This document shows, piece by piece, positions 1 through 8,277 of a DNA stretch of 58,017 bases (positions are counted from its first letter, which is position 1; each line of letters opens with the position of its first letter). The notes under the pieces are model-generated. The model worked only from the letters and a program-made list of their open reading frames with translations. It did no database searches and was not told the DNA's origin. The DNA is from Burkholderiaceae bacterium (lineage in GTDB: Bacteria > Pseudomonadota > Gammaproteobacteria > Burkholderiales > Burkholderiaceae_E), in the NCBI GenBank assembly GCA_900299025.1, contig OMIE01000115.1, forward strand, positions 1 through 58,017, read 5' to 3'. A program made the position numbers and the translations under genes.

Positions 1-291
1 ATGTTCCCGAGTGATACAGGCTGCGAGATCATCGTGATACTTTTCAATCAGTTCTTTAAACTTGAACATCACGCGTGCACGCCGCAAAGGCGATGTCTCA
101 GACCAAGCCCCAAAAGCCTTGTGGGCTGATTGAACCGCGGCATCAACATCACTCGCATCGGCAAGTAAAACCTCGCTTGCCACCGCGCCAAGCGCAGGGT
201 TGTAGACGGGTGCTAGCCGAGCCGATTGGCCTATGTGAGGCTTTCCCTCAATCCAGTGTGCAATCGTGGCTGTGCTTTGACGGATATTCAT
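1..291 (-). CDS. mmsA: CoA-acylating methylmalonate-semialdehyde dehydrogenase, N-terminal part (runs off the window)
   Basis: Only the first 97 codons are visible; the gene continues past the left edge. The start is the ATG at 289-291. The N-terminus shows HWIEGK, VYNPALG, DASDVDAAVQSAHKAF and RRARVMFKFKELI, the usual opening of the MmsA/IolA class of aldehyde dehydrogenases. That family oxidises malonate or methylmalonate semialdehyde to acetyl- or propionyl-CoA with NAD and CoA. The Rossmann fold and catalytic cysteine lie outside the window. It starts 12 bp after the stop of the upstream class III aminotransferase on the same strand, so the two are probably co-transcribed. The transaminase could supply malonate semialdehyde from beta-alanine (inference). 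Another aldehyde dehydrogenase subfamily is possible but less likely given RRARVMFKFKELI. Confidence 0.8.
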   Translation of the reverse strand, partial: MNIRQSTATIAHWIEGKPHIGQSARLAPVYNPALGAVASEVLLADASDVDAAVQSAHKAFGAWSETSPLRRARVMFKFKELIEKYHDDLAACITREH

Positions 292-303
292 CTCAATCCG
301 CCT

Positions 304-1668
304 TTAAGGTCTGGTTTGCACAATCAAACCGCGAAGCGAATCAACCATGTGCTGGACCTGCTTAACGCTACTAATGAACGGAGGTGCCATGGCGATCGTG
401 TCGCCCGTAAATCGCAAGAGCAGGTTCGATTGCAGACCAGCCTCAAACACCGACGTAGCACGAAGACCAGGCTTGCCTGCTATGGGTTTTAAATCGATCG
501 CTGCAGCACAACCGATGTTTCTAATATCGATAACATCAGGCAGATCACGAAGACTATGGATCGCTTCTTCAAGGACAGGCTCAAGTGCCGCGCTCGCCTG
601 AATCAGTCCTTCTTCTTTCATGACGTCAAGCGTTGCCAAACCGACACCGGTTGCCATCGGATGCCCTGAGTAGGTATAGCCGTGGAAAAGCTCGATCACA
701 AACTCGGGGCCATGCATAAAGGCATCGTAGATGTCCTTTCGAACGATCACACCGCCCAAGGGAATCACGCCATTGGTCACCGCTTTGGCAAAGGTGATCA
801 TGTCGGGCATGACATCGAAGCGCTGGGCAGCGAAGTTCGTGCCCAGGCGACCAAAGCCGGTAATCACTTCATCAAAAATTAGCAAAATGCCGTATTTCGT
901 ACAAATTTCGCGAAGCTTTTTTAGATAGCCTACCGGTGGGACCAGCAAGCCTGTCGATCCTTGAACTGGCTCAACAATGACTGCAGCGATGCTTGATGCA
1001 TCGTGCAGGGTGACCATGCGTTCTAGCTCGTCGGCAAGATGGGCACCCCAGCTTGGCTGCCCCTTGGAGAAGGCCATTTCACCAAGATTGTGTGTGTGGG
1101 GTAAATGATCAACACCGTTAATCATTAAGGATGCAAATGCTTTACGGTTTGCCGGAATACCTCCCACCGAGATCCCGCCCAAGCCAACACCGTGATAGCC
1201 GCGCTCGCGTCCAATCATACGAAAGCGTGTGGCCTCTCCTTTGCAACGATGAAAGGCATGGGCAATCTTCAGTGCTGTATCAACAGCCTCAGAACCTGAT
1301 GAGGTAAAAAAGACATGATCCATGCCTGCCGGCGCCATGGCGGCTACCCGCTCGGCGAGCTTGAGTGTTGACGGCGCAGCGCACTGAAAGGCTGGGGAAT
1401 AATCCAGCGTCGAGACCTGCTTGGTGACCGCTTCGACAATTTTAGGATGGGCATGTCCCAAAGGACTGCACCACATACCCGATAAGCAGTCGAATAATTG
1501 GTTTCCGATTGCATTGGTGTAGTAAGGACCGGAGGCCGACACCATGGTTCGCGCATGCGGTGAGGCCTTGAAGTGTCGATTCGGTGTGAAGGGCAACCAG
1601 TAGGACTCGGGATTAACCCCGCGAAGATCAGGATGAAGGTTGGCAAATTCCGCAACAGGCTGGTTCAT
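304..1668 (-). CDS. omega-amino acid (beta-alanine):pyruvate aminotransferase, class III
   Basis: A PLP-dependent class III aminotransferase of 454 residues, full length for the family. Visible landmarks are TSSGSEAVDTALK near 122 (PLP phosphate region), ERGYHGV near 155, the cofactor aspartate D266 in IFDEVITGFGR, and the Schiff-base lysine K295 in TFAKAVTNG. ELFHGYTYSGHP is typical of omega-amino acid:pyruvate transaminases. Family knowledge: these move the terminal amino group of beta-alanine or related amines to pyruvate, giving malonate semialdehyde and alanine in the cytosol. The ATG at 1666-1668 follows a good ribosome binding site (AGGGAG). A methylmalonate-semialdehyde dehydrogenase begins 12 bp downstream, which fits a beta-alanine-to-acetyl-CoA route. 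A paralogue sits at 54642-55964. The exact amine donor cannot be read from sequence. Confidence 0.88.
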   Translation of the reverse strand: MNQPVAEFANLHPDLRGVNPESYWLPFTPNRHFKASPHARTMVSASGPYYTNAIGNQLFDCLSGMWCSPLGHAHPKIVEAVTKQVSTLDYSPAFQCAAPSTLKLAERVAAMAPAGMDHVFFTSSGSEAVDTALKIAHAFHRCKGEATRFRMIGRERGYHGVGLGGISVGGIPANRKAFASLMINGVDHLPHTHNLGEMAFSKGQPSWGAHLADELERMVTLHDASSIAAVIVEPVQGSTGLLVPPVGYLKKLREICTKYGILLIFDEVITGFGRLGTNFAAQRFDVMPDMITFAKAVTNGVIPLGGVIVRKDIYDAFMHGPEFVIELFHGYTYSGHPMATGVGLATLDVMKEEGLIQASAALEPVLEEAIHSLRDLPDVIDIRNIGCAAAIDLKPIAGKPGLRATSVFEAGLQSNLLLRFTGDTIAMAPPFISSVKQVQHMVDSLRGLIVQTRP

Positions 1669-1775
1669 GGCTTAGCTCCCTTTAGTGCCACTCGTTAGGA
1701 CGCTGGACTTCGGATGGTTTAGAACGACGTACATCATCATTATGCGACTTTAGGGCCCGATCGCAGGCTTCGGCA

Positions 1776-2186
1776 TCAGTCGATTACAGGGCAAAACATC
1801 GGCAAGGGCGGACCATCGCCCTCGGTGGGCTTAAACACAAGCTTCACACGTTGGCCGATTCGTACCGCTTCAGGGTCACAGTCGACAATATGCGTCATCA
1901 TCCGAGGACCTTCGTCGAGTGTCACATAGGCAATAACAAAGGGCTGAGGAAGCGCCTTGCGCGTGATGCTGTAGGTGTAAATCTCACCCCGACCGCTCGC
2001 TTCTTCCCAATCGGTCTCGCCCATGCAAAAAGGGCAAAGCGCGCGGGGAAACCAGTGTGCCTTGGCGCAGTCCTTACATCGCTTGATAAGGAAGCGGCCT
2101 GCCTTAGCCGCCTCCCAAAACCCAGCCTGGTCGCCCAAGATACGGGGTGCACTGTAGCTGATGGGCTTTTGATCGCTCGTTGACAT
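1776..2186 (-). CDS. DUF35 zinc-ribbon/OB-fold acyl-CoA-binding partner protein
   Basis: A 136-residue protein with the rubredoxin-like zinc ribbon CKDC...CPFC (around residues 37-55) followed by an OB-fold with GRGEIYTYSI and FVIAYVTLDEGPRMMTHIV, the layout of the DUF35 family. Known family members act as obligate partners of thiolase-like enzymes, for example with the steroid aldolase Ltp2 and the benzoylsuccinyl-CoA thiolase BbsB, where they help bind the CoA ester. Its start overlaps the last base of the upstream thiolase-like gene (TAATG-type junction), so translation is probably coupled and the two products probably form a complex. The reaction itself is set by the partner. Confidence 0.88.
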   Translation of the reverse strand: MSTSDQKPISYSAPRILGDQAGFWEAAKAGRFLIKRCKDCAKAHWFPRALCPFCMGETDWEEASGRGEIYTYSITRKALPQPFVIAYVTLDEGPRMMTHIVDCDPEAVRIGQRVKLVFKPTEGDGPPLPMFCPVID

Positions 2187-3346
2187 TATTCGCGCTCCAT
2201 AATCAAGGTGGCGCCGGCATGGCGACCCGATAAGGTACCGCCTGTGCCATGGGCTAAGGCCAGATGACAGTTTGGCACCTGGACGGCAGGGTGAGCCTCG
2301 GCACGCAATTGGCGGACCGCTTCAATGACCTTGGTAATCCCGCCACGATTTGCCGGGTGGTTGTTACAAAGTCCACCACCATCGGTATTAAAGGGCAACT
2401 TTCCAACGCCTGAAATCAAGTTACCGTCTGCTACAAAACGTCCGCCTTCACCCTTTGGACAAAAACCTAAATCCTCAAGCTGCATGATCACCGTGATGGT
2501 GAAGCTGTCGTAGATTGATGCATATTGAATATCAGAGGGCTTCACGCCGGCTTGTTCAAAAGCACGCTGCCCAGACCATCGCCCGGCGCTGAAGGTCAAA
2601 TCAAAATAGCCTCCTGCGGGCCCCTTAACCGCTTCGCCCGCTCCAATCACCTTGATAAGCGGCCGCTTGAGCGAGCGCGCGATCTCTGGTCGGGTTACCA
2701 CCAGGGCTCCGCCACCGTCGCTAACCACACAACAGTCAAGGCGTCTCAGCGGATCCGAAATCATCGGCGAGTCCATGACTTCTTGGACCGTAACGACATT
2801 GCGCAACATGGCATGCGGGTTGTGTTGGGCATGATGGGATGCTGCGACCTTCACCCAGGCCATTTGCTCAAGGGTGGTGCCAAATTCATGCATATGACGC
2901 ATGGCAGCCATGGCATAGGAATTGACGGTAACCGAGGTAAACGGTGTTTCAAAAGGGGCATCGGGCAAATTCTCACCCCAGTTACGCGGCACCAACCCGC
3001 TTGAGCCCTCCGAACGCGGGCGCCCGGCCAGGGTGATCAAGGCGATATTGCAGTGACCTGCAGCAATCGCTTGCGCCGCATGCGCCACATGAACCAGATA
3101 CGACGAGCCGCCTGTATCGGTACTATCGATGAACCGAGGCTTAATGCCCATGTAATCGATCATGTTCAAGGGGCCCAGTCCTGGAGCGTCGCCAGCGCAT
3201 AAGTAGCCATCGACGTCTTCAAGCTTCAGACCGGCATCTTCAAGCGCTCCTTTGGCTGCCTCAGCGTGTAATTGGGCCACCGACTTATCGGGTGCCTTGC
3301 GTGTTGGGTGTTCGTAGGCACCCACAAGGTAAGCCTGTTGGTTCAT
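2186..3346 (-). CDS. thiolase-like protein lacking the nucleophilic cysteine (SCPx/Ltp2-type thiolase or retro-aldolase)
   Basis: A 386-residue thiolase-superfamily protein (VGAYEHPTRK start, GLKLEDVDGYLCAGD, NTDGGGLCNNHPANRGG, AHGTGGTLSG near the end). The region that normally carries the acylated cysteine reads DSTDTGGSSYLVH (residues 74-86), and no cysteine occurs between C50 and C99. A classical thiolase mechanism is therefore unlikely. Known relatives without this cysteine, such as Ltp2, are retro-aldolases that cleave beta-hydroxyacyl-CoA side chains with a DUF35 partner. A DUF35 gene follows directly with a one-base overlap, and coxG precedes with a 4-bp ATGA overlap. Substrate unknown. 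It may be annotated elsewhere simply as acetyl-CoA acetyltransferase, which I consider doubtful. Confidence 0.82.
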   Translation of the reverse strand: MNQQAYLVGAYEHPTRKAPDKSVAQLHAEAAKGALEDAGLKLEDVDGYLCAGDAPGLGPLNMIDYMGIKPRFIDSTDTGGSSYLVHVAHAAQAIAAGHCNIALITLAGRPRSEGSSGLVPRNWGENLPDAPFETPFTSVTVNSYAMAAMRHMHEFGTTLEQMAWVKVAASHHAQHNPHAMLRNVVTVQEVMDSPMISDPLRRLDCCVVSDGGGALVVTRPEIARSLKRPLIKVIGAGEAVKGPAGGYFDLTFSAGRWSGQRAFEQAGVKPSDIQYASIYDSFTITVIMQLEDLGFCPKGEGGRFVADGNLISGVGKLPFNTDGGGLCNNHPANRGGITKVIEAVRQLRAEAHPAVQVPNCHLALAHGTGGTLSGRHAGATLIMERE

Positions 3347-4008
3347 CGAAACAACCCCGCAAAAAATCGCTTAATCAATCCCCAAAGAAGGCCTATGGCA
3401 TTGAGCTCTTGCACAGGCGCAGCTTTGCCCTGCGCGTGATTGGCTGCATCGATATCGGTTGCAGCTTCGGCAGCTGGTCCACTTGATGCAGCACTTGATC
3501 CACCCGTCTGTGCCGACGATTCTCCAGCCACTGGCTTGGCGCTTTGTTGCATAGCCTGCATTTGGGCGCGATTTGAGAAATTCTGCGCAAACTGGCCAAG
3601 AATCATGTCAGACACCGAATTCATCATCCGTCCGCCAAATTGCGCGAATTTCCCCGTGACCGTCACTTCGGCCTTACCCACCAATTTGCAGCTGGTTGCG
3701 TCCACAACGATCAAACTGGCCGTGAGGTCCATGCTGGCTGAGGATCCGCCCTTGTCAGCGCCTTTGCCAAGCATTTGTATTTGATAAGCCGCGGCATCGA
3801 CGCCTTTGAGTTCGATATCGCCGCCAAAATTGGCACTGGCAGGTCCCACCTTTACTTTCACCTGACCCTTGAAGTGGGTATCGTCGACCTTTTCGGTAAT
3901 GCTCGCGCCTGGCATGCAGGTCGCAAGCGCCTGAACATCTGAGAGCACCTGCCAGGCCGCTTCGAGCGGCGCGGCAACTGGGTACTCTTTTTCCAACACA
4001 ACCTGCAT
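3343..4008 (-). CDS. coxG: CoxG-like SRPBCC protein (carbon monoxide dehydrogenase subunit G family)
   Basis: A 221-residue protein. Residues 1-150 form a CoxG-type SRPBCC (START-like) domain, with EYPVAAPLEAAWQVLSD, CMPGASI, GQVKVKVGPASANF and GKAEVTVTGKFAQFGGRM. Then comes a low-complexity Ser/Ala/Gly linker (about 155-195), and the C-terminus is short, hydrophobic and basic (LLWGLIKRFFAGLFR), probably a membrane anchor. Family knowledge: CoxG proteins accompany molybdenum hydroxylases and are linked to membrane or quinone interaction. No such hydroxylase is in the window. The gene starts an operon with the thiolase-like and DUF35 genes and has a strong ribosome binding site (AAAGGAG). It is divergent from xdhC across a 96-bp gap containing an inverted repeat. 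Confidence 0.85.
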   Translation of the reverse strand: MQVVLEKEYPVAAPLEAAWQVLSDVQALATCMPGASITEKVDDTHFKGQVKVKVGPASANFGGDIELKGVDAAAYQIQMLGKGADKGGSSASMDLTASLIVVDATSCKLVGKAEVTVTGKFAQFGGRMMNSVSDMILGQFAQNFSNRAQMQAMQQSAKPVAGESSAQTGGSSAASSGPAAEAATDIDAANHAQGKAAPVQELNAIGLLWGLIKRFFAGLFR

Positions 4009-4037
4009 GGTCGTACTCCTTTGACAAGACAGTCGAT

Positions 4038-4055
4038 GATAGTCGCATTACTATC
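4038..4055. promoter_or_regulatory. inverted repeat in the coxG/xdhC divergent promoter region
   Basis: GATAGT-N6-ACTATC is a perfect 6-6-6 hyphenated palindrome in the middle of the 96-bp gap between the divergent coxG and xdhC starts. Its size and place suit a dimeric repressor operator. A possible coxG promoter on the minus strand overlaps it (TATCAT as -10 at 4036-4041, TTAACC as -35 at 4060-4065, 18-bp spacer). The operator role is inferred; no regulator gene lies next to it. Confidence 0.4.
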
Positions 4056-4104
4056 GAAGGGTTAAGTCCTAAGACTCGATAAACCACAGCAACGGAACGA
4101 AGCA

Positions 4105-5121
4105 ATGGATAGCACCGACTTTTCAGTACTCAATACCTGCATTGGCTGGATGGAACAGTCGCGCCGCGTAGCCCTCGTTACAGTTGTAGAAACTTGGGGC
4201 TCTTCGCCACGCCCAGTAGGCTCGTGGCTTGCCGTACGCGATGATGGCCAGGTCGTCGGGTCAGTCTCCGGGGGCTGTGTCGAAGACGATTTGATTGCGC
4301 GGGTTCAAAGCGAAATCATGCCGGCGTTAAAGCCCCAGACGGTGCTTTATGGTGTGAGCAAAGAGGAGGCTGCGCGATTTGGCTTACCTTGCGGGGGCAG
4401 CGTTCGCGTTGTTGTCGAACCCCATCCAAGCCTTGAAGGCTTGCGGCAACTGCGCAGTCGTGTTGCTGAAAAACGCATGAGCCTTCGAGTGCTGGATATG
4501 GCAAGCGGCGATTTTGAGATTCGCGATGCAAACCGCGCCGACCACTTTCGATTCGACGGCAAACAAATGTATTGTGTCCATGGGCCAAGGTGGCGTTTGA
4601 TCATGATCGGTGCAGGCCAGTTGTCTCAGTATTTATGCCAAATGGCCCTCGCTGCCGATTACCAGATCGTCGTCATCGACCCTCGCGACGAGTTTGCCGA
4701 AGGTATTCAGTTTCCTGGCGTTGAGTTCTCGCGCGGCATGCCCGATGACGAACTGGTTCGTCTCGGCATTGATAACCACACCGCTGTGGTCGCGCTTACC
4801 CACGATCCCAAACTCGACGATATGGCTCTGCTCGAAGCCCTGAAATCACCGGCTTTTTACATCGGGGCCTTGGGGTCGCGAGCCAACACGGCCAAACGCA
4901 AAGAGCGCTTAAAGCTCTTTGACCTAAGCGATGAAGAAATTGCGCGGCTTTATGGCCCTGTCGGGCTCTTTATCGGCGCAAAAACACCGCCCGAAATGGC
5001 CATCTCGATACTTGCCGAAATCACCGCTGCCAAATACGCCGTCGCTATTGTGCAGCGACGCGACGACAGCTCCATGGCTGCAAGTGCTTGTTCAGTAGAG
5101 CGCGTATCCACCGTCGATTAA
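4105..5121 (+). CDS. xdhC: XdhC/CoxI family molybdenum-cofactor insertion/sulfuration factor
   Basis: A 338-residue XdhC-type protein. The N-terminal XdhC/CoxI domain carries GSSPRPVGSWLAV, GSVSGGCVEDDL and GLPCGGSVRVVVEP. A Rossmann-like domain follows (MIGAGQLSQYLCQMA near 168), then YIGALGSRANTAKR and GLFIGAKTPPEMAISILAEI. Family knowledge: XdhC binds molybdenum cofactor and prepares it for insertion into xanthine-dehydrogenase-type enzymes. Those enzymes are not in this window, so the client must be encoded elsewhere. The ATG at 4105 is preceded by GGAA. The 3' end overlaps the convergent SDR gene by 30 bp. Its partner across the promoter, coxG, is also a molybdenum-hydroxylase accessory gene, which supports a shared role. 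Confidence 0.9.
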   Translation: MDSTDFSVLNTCIGWMEQSRRVALVTVVETWGSSPRPVGSWLAVRDDGQVVGSVSGGCVEDDLIARVQSEIMPALKPQTVLYGVSKEEAARFGLPCGGSVRVVVEPHPSLEGLRQLRSRVAEKRMSLRVLDMASGDFEIRDANRADHFRFDGKQMYCVHGPRWRLIMIGAGQLSQYLCQMALAADYQIVVIDPRDEFAEGIQFPGVEFSRGMPDDELVRLGIDNHTAVVALTHDPKLDDMALLEALKSPAFYIGALGSRANTAKRKERLKLFDLSDEEIARLYGPVGLFIGAKTPPEMAISILAEITAAKYAVAIVQRRDDSSMAASACSVERVSTVD

Positions 5122-5868
5122 AAACGAATCGCCGGTATGAAATGCGGAGGCTCGGCTCATCAAATAAACTGCAATGCCGCCGAAGTCCTCACCCTCGCCC
5201 CAACGTCGCATAGGCACACGTTGCAGCACATGGCTGGCAAATTTTTCATTGCTGGTTAGACCAGCGGTCATATCAGTGGCGATCCAACCGGGAAGCACCG
5301 CATTGGCAGTAATGCCATAGCGCGCAAACTCAACCGCAAGTGCGCGGATCATACTCACCATACCGCCCTTGGTGGCACCGTAATGCTCATTGCGCGCAGC
5401 GCCCTCAATGGCTGCCAGTGAGGCAGTCCCAATCAGTCGCCCGCCTTGGCCCCGCTCAACCAAATGTCGCGCCGCTGCCCGGAAGGTGTAAAAGGCACCA
5501 TCTAGATTCACGGCCATGACACGCCGCCACTCATCGGCGGTCATCTCAACAAAGGATTTCTTGCCGCCGCCACCAACACCAGCATTGGCAAAACAAGCGT
5601 CGATTTTTCCCATCTCCGCAAGGCTTTTGGCAAAGACCTCTTCAACTTCCGATTCCTTGGAAACATCACACTGAAAAGCGCGCAGCTTGCGTCCGCTCGG
5701 TGCGAGTTGGGCAAGTGCTTTTGCGTTTTTTTCCGCATTAGTTCCCCAAATCACCACATCGGCTCCCGCCTCTGCCACCGCCTGTGCCATGCCCAGACCG
5801 ATGCCAGAGTTTCCCCCAGTAATCAAAGCGACCTGGCCGGTCAAATCAAATGCTTTGTATCCACTCAT
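5092..5868 (-). CDS. short-chain dehydrogenase/reductase (SDR, FabG-like)
   Basis: A classical SDR of 258 residues. It has the nucleotide-binding TGGNSGIG (17-24), NAG at 95-97, catalytic S150, Y163 and K167 (YGATK), and a C-terminus ending in FLIDGGYALY. A WGTN segment after strand beta-2 leaves NAD versus NADP open. It would oxidise or reduce a secondary alcohol or ketone of a pathway intermediate in the cytosol; the substrate cannot be named. It is transcribed alone on the minus strand and its last 30 bp overlap the end of xdhC. The next gene upstream is a divergent class II aldolase, and together they could act on a hydroxylated intermediate (inference). Confidence 0.88.
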   Translation of the reverse strand: MSGYKAFDLTGQVALITGGNSGIGLGMAQAVAEAGADVVIWGTNAEKNAKALAQLAPSGRKLRAFQCDVSKESEVEEVFAKSLAEMGKIDACFANAGVGGGGKKSFVEMTADEWRRVMAVNLDGAFYTFRAAARHLVERGQGGRLIGTASLAAIEGAARNEHYGATKGGMVSMIRALAVEFARYGITANAVLPGWIATDMTAGLTSNEKFASHVLQRVPMRRWGEGEDFGGIAVYLMSRASAFHTGDSFLIDGGYALY

Positions 5869-6057
5869 CTGCTTAGACTCCTTTCTCGCGCGTCAATCAT
5901 GGCAAAAAATTCAAAAAGTTGAACCTGTTGCCCCGACTGACATGCTCAAGCTAGCCGGACTTCTCGTCAATCTGGATTACGATCGCAGCGCTTCCGATGA
6001 AGGCCAAAAAGGCCTCCAATCAGCCTGCGAATAACATTTTTGGAACGACAACCCCTC
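5869..6057. promoter_or_regulatory. divergent intergenic region between SDR and class II aldolase
   Basis: This 189-bp gap has no convincing gene. It contains a small inverted repeat, TTCAA-AAAG-TTGAA (5910-5923), and a hairpin-forming AGGCC-AAAAA-GGCCT (6001-6015). Both promoters for the divergent genes must lie here, but I cannot assign -35/-10 boxes with confidence. Confidence 0.25.
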
Positions 6058-6903
6058 ATGCAAGCCAACGATTTCATTCAGGACATCCGCAAAGGCTACC
6101 CCGAACTTGAGCCCGATAAGGACTATCCACCCCTGCAGTGGCGTAGTGTTCGCGACGAAGTGAGTGATGTGGAATGGCAGGCCCGCGTGGATTGTGCTTG
6201 TGCTTACCGCCTGGTCAAGCACTTCGCGATGGATGACTTAATTTATAACCATATTTCGGTCCGTATTCCAGGCAGCGACAGCTTTTTGCTCAACGCCTTC
6301 GGACTGCTCTATGAGGAAATTACCGCTTCAAGTCTTATCAAGATCAATCTCGCAGGTGATGTGTTGTGGGCCCCCGATTTCCCGAAAGGCCTGGCCTATC
6401 AGTTCAATCCAGCTGGCTGGGTGATTCATGCCGCCATACACGAAGCACGACCTGAACTTGAGGGCGTCATCCATACCCACTCACTAGCAACGATGGCAGT
6501 CTCGGCGCTTGCGCAAGGCTTGCTGCCAATCACGCAGACAGCCATGCGCTTTGAGCATGTTGGCTACCACGACTATGAGGGTGTTGTACTGGAGTTAGGT
6601 GAGCGCGAGCGACTACGCCATAATCTTGGGCAAAACGATGTCATGTTTTTGCGTAATCATGGCGTGCTAGCAGTTGGCCGTTCGATTGCCGAAGCGTTCA
6701 ACAATACTTACCGTATCGAGCGCGCATGCAAAGCCCAATTGCTTGCTTCAGCATGCAGTACTTCGTTGGTCATGCCGCCTGCAAGCGTGGTCGCAAAAAC
6801 AAACCATATGTATAAGCCCGGTTCACGACGCCCTTATGGGTTGCTTGAATGGCCTGCCATGCGAAGACTTGCCGATCGCATCGATCCATCTTATAAAACC
6901 TAG
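6058..6903 (+). CDS. class II aldolase/adducin family protein
   Basis: A 281-residue member of the class II (zinc-dependent) aldolase family. It shows DLIYNHISVRIPG (60-72), the zinc-ligand motif HTHS (H139, H141) after GVI, and NHGVLAVG with the third histidine H201. Family enzymes cleave sugar or acid phosphates or hydroxy acids retro-aldol fashion, and some act as decarboxylases. No phosphosugar context is seen here. I chose the ATG at 6058 over an in-frame TTG at 6040, because a weak GGAA site lies 12 bp before it and the extra residues look non-conserved. It heads a plus-strand run with MmgE/PrpD, a Bug receptor and a 2-hydroxyacid dehydrogenase-like gene, all spaced by 0-6 bp, which suggests one catabolic operon. 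Confidence 0.85.
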   Translation: MQANDFIQDIRKGYPELEPDKDYPPLQWRSVRDEVSDVEWQARVDCACAYRLVKHFAMDDLIYNHISVRIPGSDSFLLNAFGLLYEEITASSLIKINLAGDVLWAPDFPKGLAYQFNPAGWVIHAAIHEARPELEGVIHTHSLATMAVSALAQGLLPITQTAMRFEHVGYHDYEGVVLELGERERLRHNLGQNDVMFLRNHGVLAVGRSIAEAFNNTYRIERACKAQLLASACSTSLVMPPASVVAKTNHMYKPGSRRPYGLLEWPAMRRLADRIDPSYKT

Positions 6904-6906
6904 CTC

Positions 6907-8277
6907 ATGACTAAACCGCTGCTGCTTGAACTGGGCGAATTCGCATCGGCAACGATGCAACAAAGACTCGACCCTGATCTCTGTCATCATGCCAAGCGCG
7001 CACTGATCGACTTTTGTGCCTGTGCTATTGCAGGCTGGAACGAAGAGCCGATGCCCTTGCTACGTGCTGCGCTCGCCCATGAAATGGACCCAGCAGTCCC
7101 GCAAGCCAGCAAGACGCTGATGGGTGAGGCATGCAGCCCTCGTACAGCGGCCCTGCTGCAGGGCACCGCTGCTCATCTGGTTGAATTCGATGACATCTTT
7201 AAAGATGCGATTTATCACCCCGGGGCGCCTACGATTGGCGCAGCCTTAGCCCTTGCAACCATGCAGCATTCGAAAGGGATTGATTTGCTGCGTGCAGTGA
7301 TTGCAGGCTATGAGATTTCCACTCGAATCGGGGTGGTCATGGGGCGAGCGCATTACCGCTACTGGCACAACACAGGAACGATCGGAAGCTTCGGCGCCGC
7401 CGTCGCTGCAAGCGCTTTGTTAAAGGCCAAGCCTGCCCAGATTCAACATGCATTAGCGGTGGTTGCCTCGTTTGCTGCAGGTTTGCAGCAGGCTTTTCGC
7501 ATGGATTCGCACTCAAAACCGCTTCACGCAGGTCGTGCTGCTGAGGCAGGCGTACTCGCAGGTCTTGGGGCAAGCAAGGGCCTTATCGGCTCGCTCGATG
7601 TACTCGACGGGGATGCAGGTTTTGGTGTTGCCATGAGCAGTGCCGCAGACTGGTCCAAGGCAACCGAGGCTTTAGGAAGCCGTTGGCATATTGCATCGAT
7701 GACCTTTAAAAACCATGGCTGTTGTGGCCATACTTTCGCGGCGATCGATGGTGCATTGATCTTGCAGCAAAGACTCCAACTCAGTCGCAACAACATCCTC
7801 GAAGACATTCAATCCATCGAGGTTGCAAGCTATGCAGAAGCGCTTGCGGTTGCCAATATTGCCCAACCAAGAACCGCTGCCGAGGCTAAATTCAGTATGC
7901 GCTATGTTGTTGCCCATGCGCTGCTTTATGGCGCCGTTCGACTCGATGCGGTATCAGCGTCAAGACTCGAAGATCGCGCGATACGCGAACTCATGAAGCG
8001 AATCGAAGTGCGCGAAGACGCTGCCATCAGTGCTGCCTTTCCTAAGCAACGAGCAGCAAGCGTGACCATTAATCTGCGTGATGGAACGCGCGAAACGCAT
8101 TTCCAACCAACAAGAATCGGTGACCCCGATGCACCCTTATCGGACGCCGCACTGAGCGATAAATTTTTAGAATTATCAAGCGCCCAATTGGGGGAAACCG
8201 GCGCAAGCGCTGCGCTTGAACGACTCTGGCATATAGAACACTCAAACGATAACCTTTGCTTTAGGAGACCCACGTGA
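6907..8277 (+). CDS. MmgE/PrpD family dehydratase-like protein
   Basis: A 456-residue MmgE/PrpD-family protein. It has the N-terminal helical domain (HAKRALIDFCACAIAGW, AHLVEFDDIFKDAIYHPGAPT) and later HSKPLHAGRAAEAGVLA and MTFKNHGCCGHTFAAIDG, all regular family landmarks. Characterised members include 2-methylcitrate dehydratase and cis-aconitate decarboxylase, and some are isomerases. In Burkholderiales many copies sit in aromatic or dicarboxylate operons with Bug receptors, as here. It starts 3 bp after the aldolase stop, and its TGA overlaps the GTG of the Bug gene. The substrate is probably a polycarboxylate or hydroxy acid, but this is inferred from neighbours only. Confidence 0.87.
   Translation: MTKPLLLELGEFASATMQQRLDPDLCHHAKRALIDFCACAIAGWNEEPMPLLRAALAHEMDPAVPQASKTLMGEACSPRTAALLQGTAAHLVEFDDIFKDAIYHPGAPTIGAALALATMQHSKGIDLLRAVIAGYEISTRIGVVMGRAHYRYWHNTGTIGSFGAAVAASALLKAKPAQIQHALAVVASFAAGLQQAFRMDSHSKPLHAGRAAEAGVLAGLGASKGLIGSLDVLDGDAGFGVAMSSAADWSKATEALGSRWHIASMTFKNHGCCGHTFAAIDGALILQQRLQLSRNNILEDIQSIEVASYAEALAVANIAQPRTAAEAKFSMRYVVAHALLYGAVRLDAVSASRLEDRAIRELMKRIEVREDAAISAAFPKQRAASVTINLRDGTRETHFQPTRIGDPDAPLSDAALSDKFLELSSAQLGETGASAALERLWHIEHSNDNLCFRRPT

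Noticed and set aside
2525-3004. A 159-codon open frame opposite the thiolase-like gene
   Set aside because: Composition is that of a shadow frame, with no domain and no ribosome binding site.
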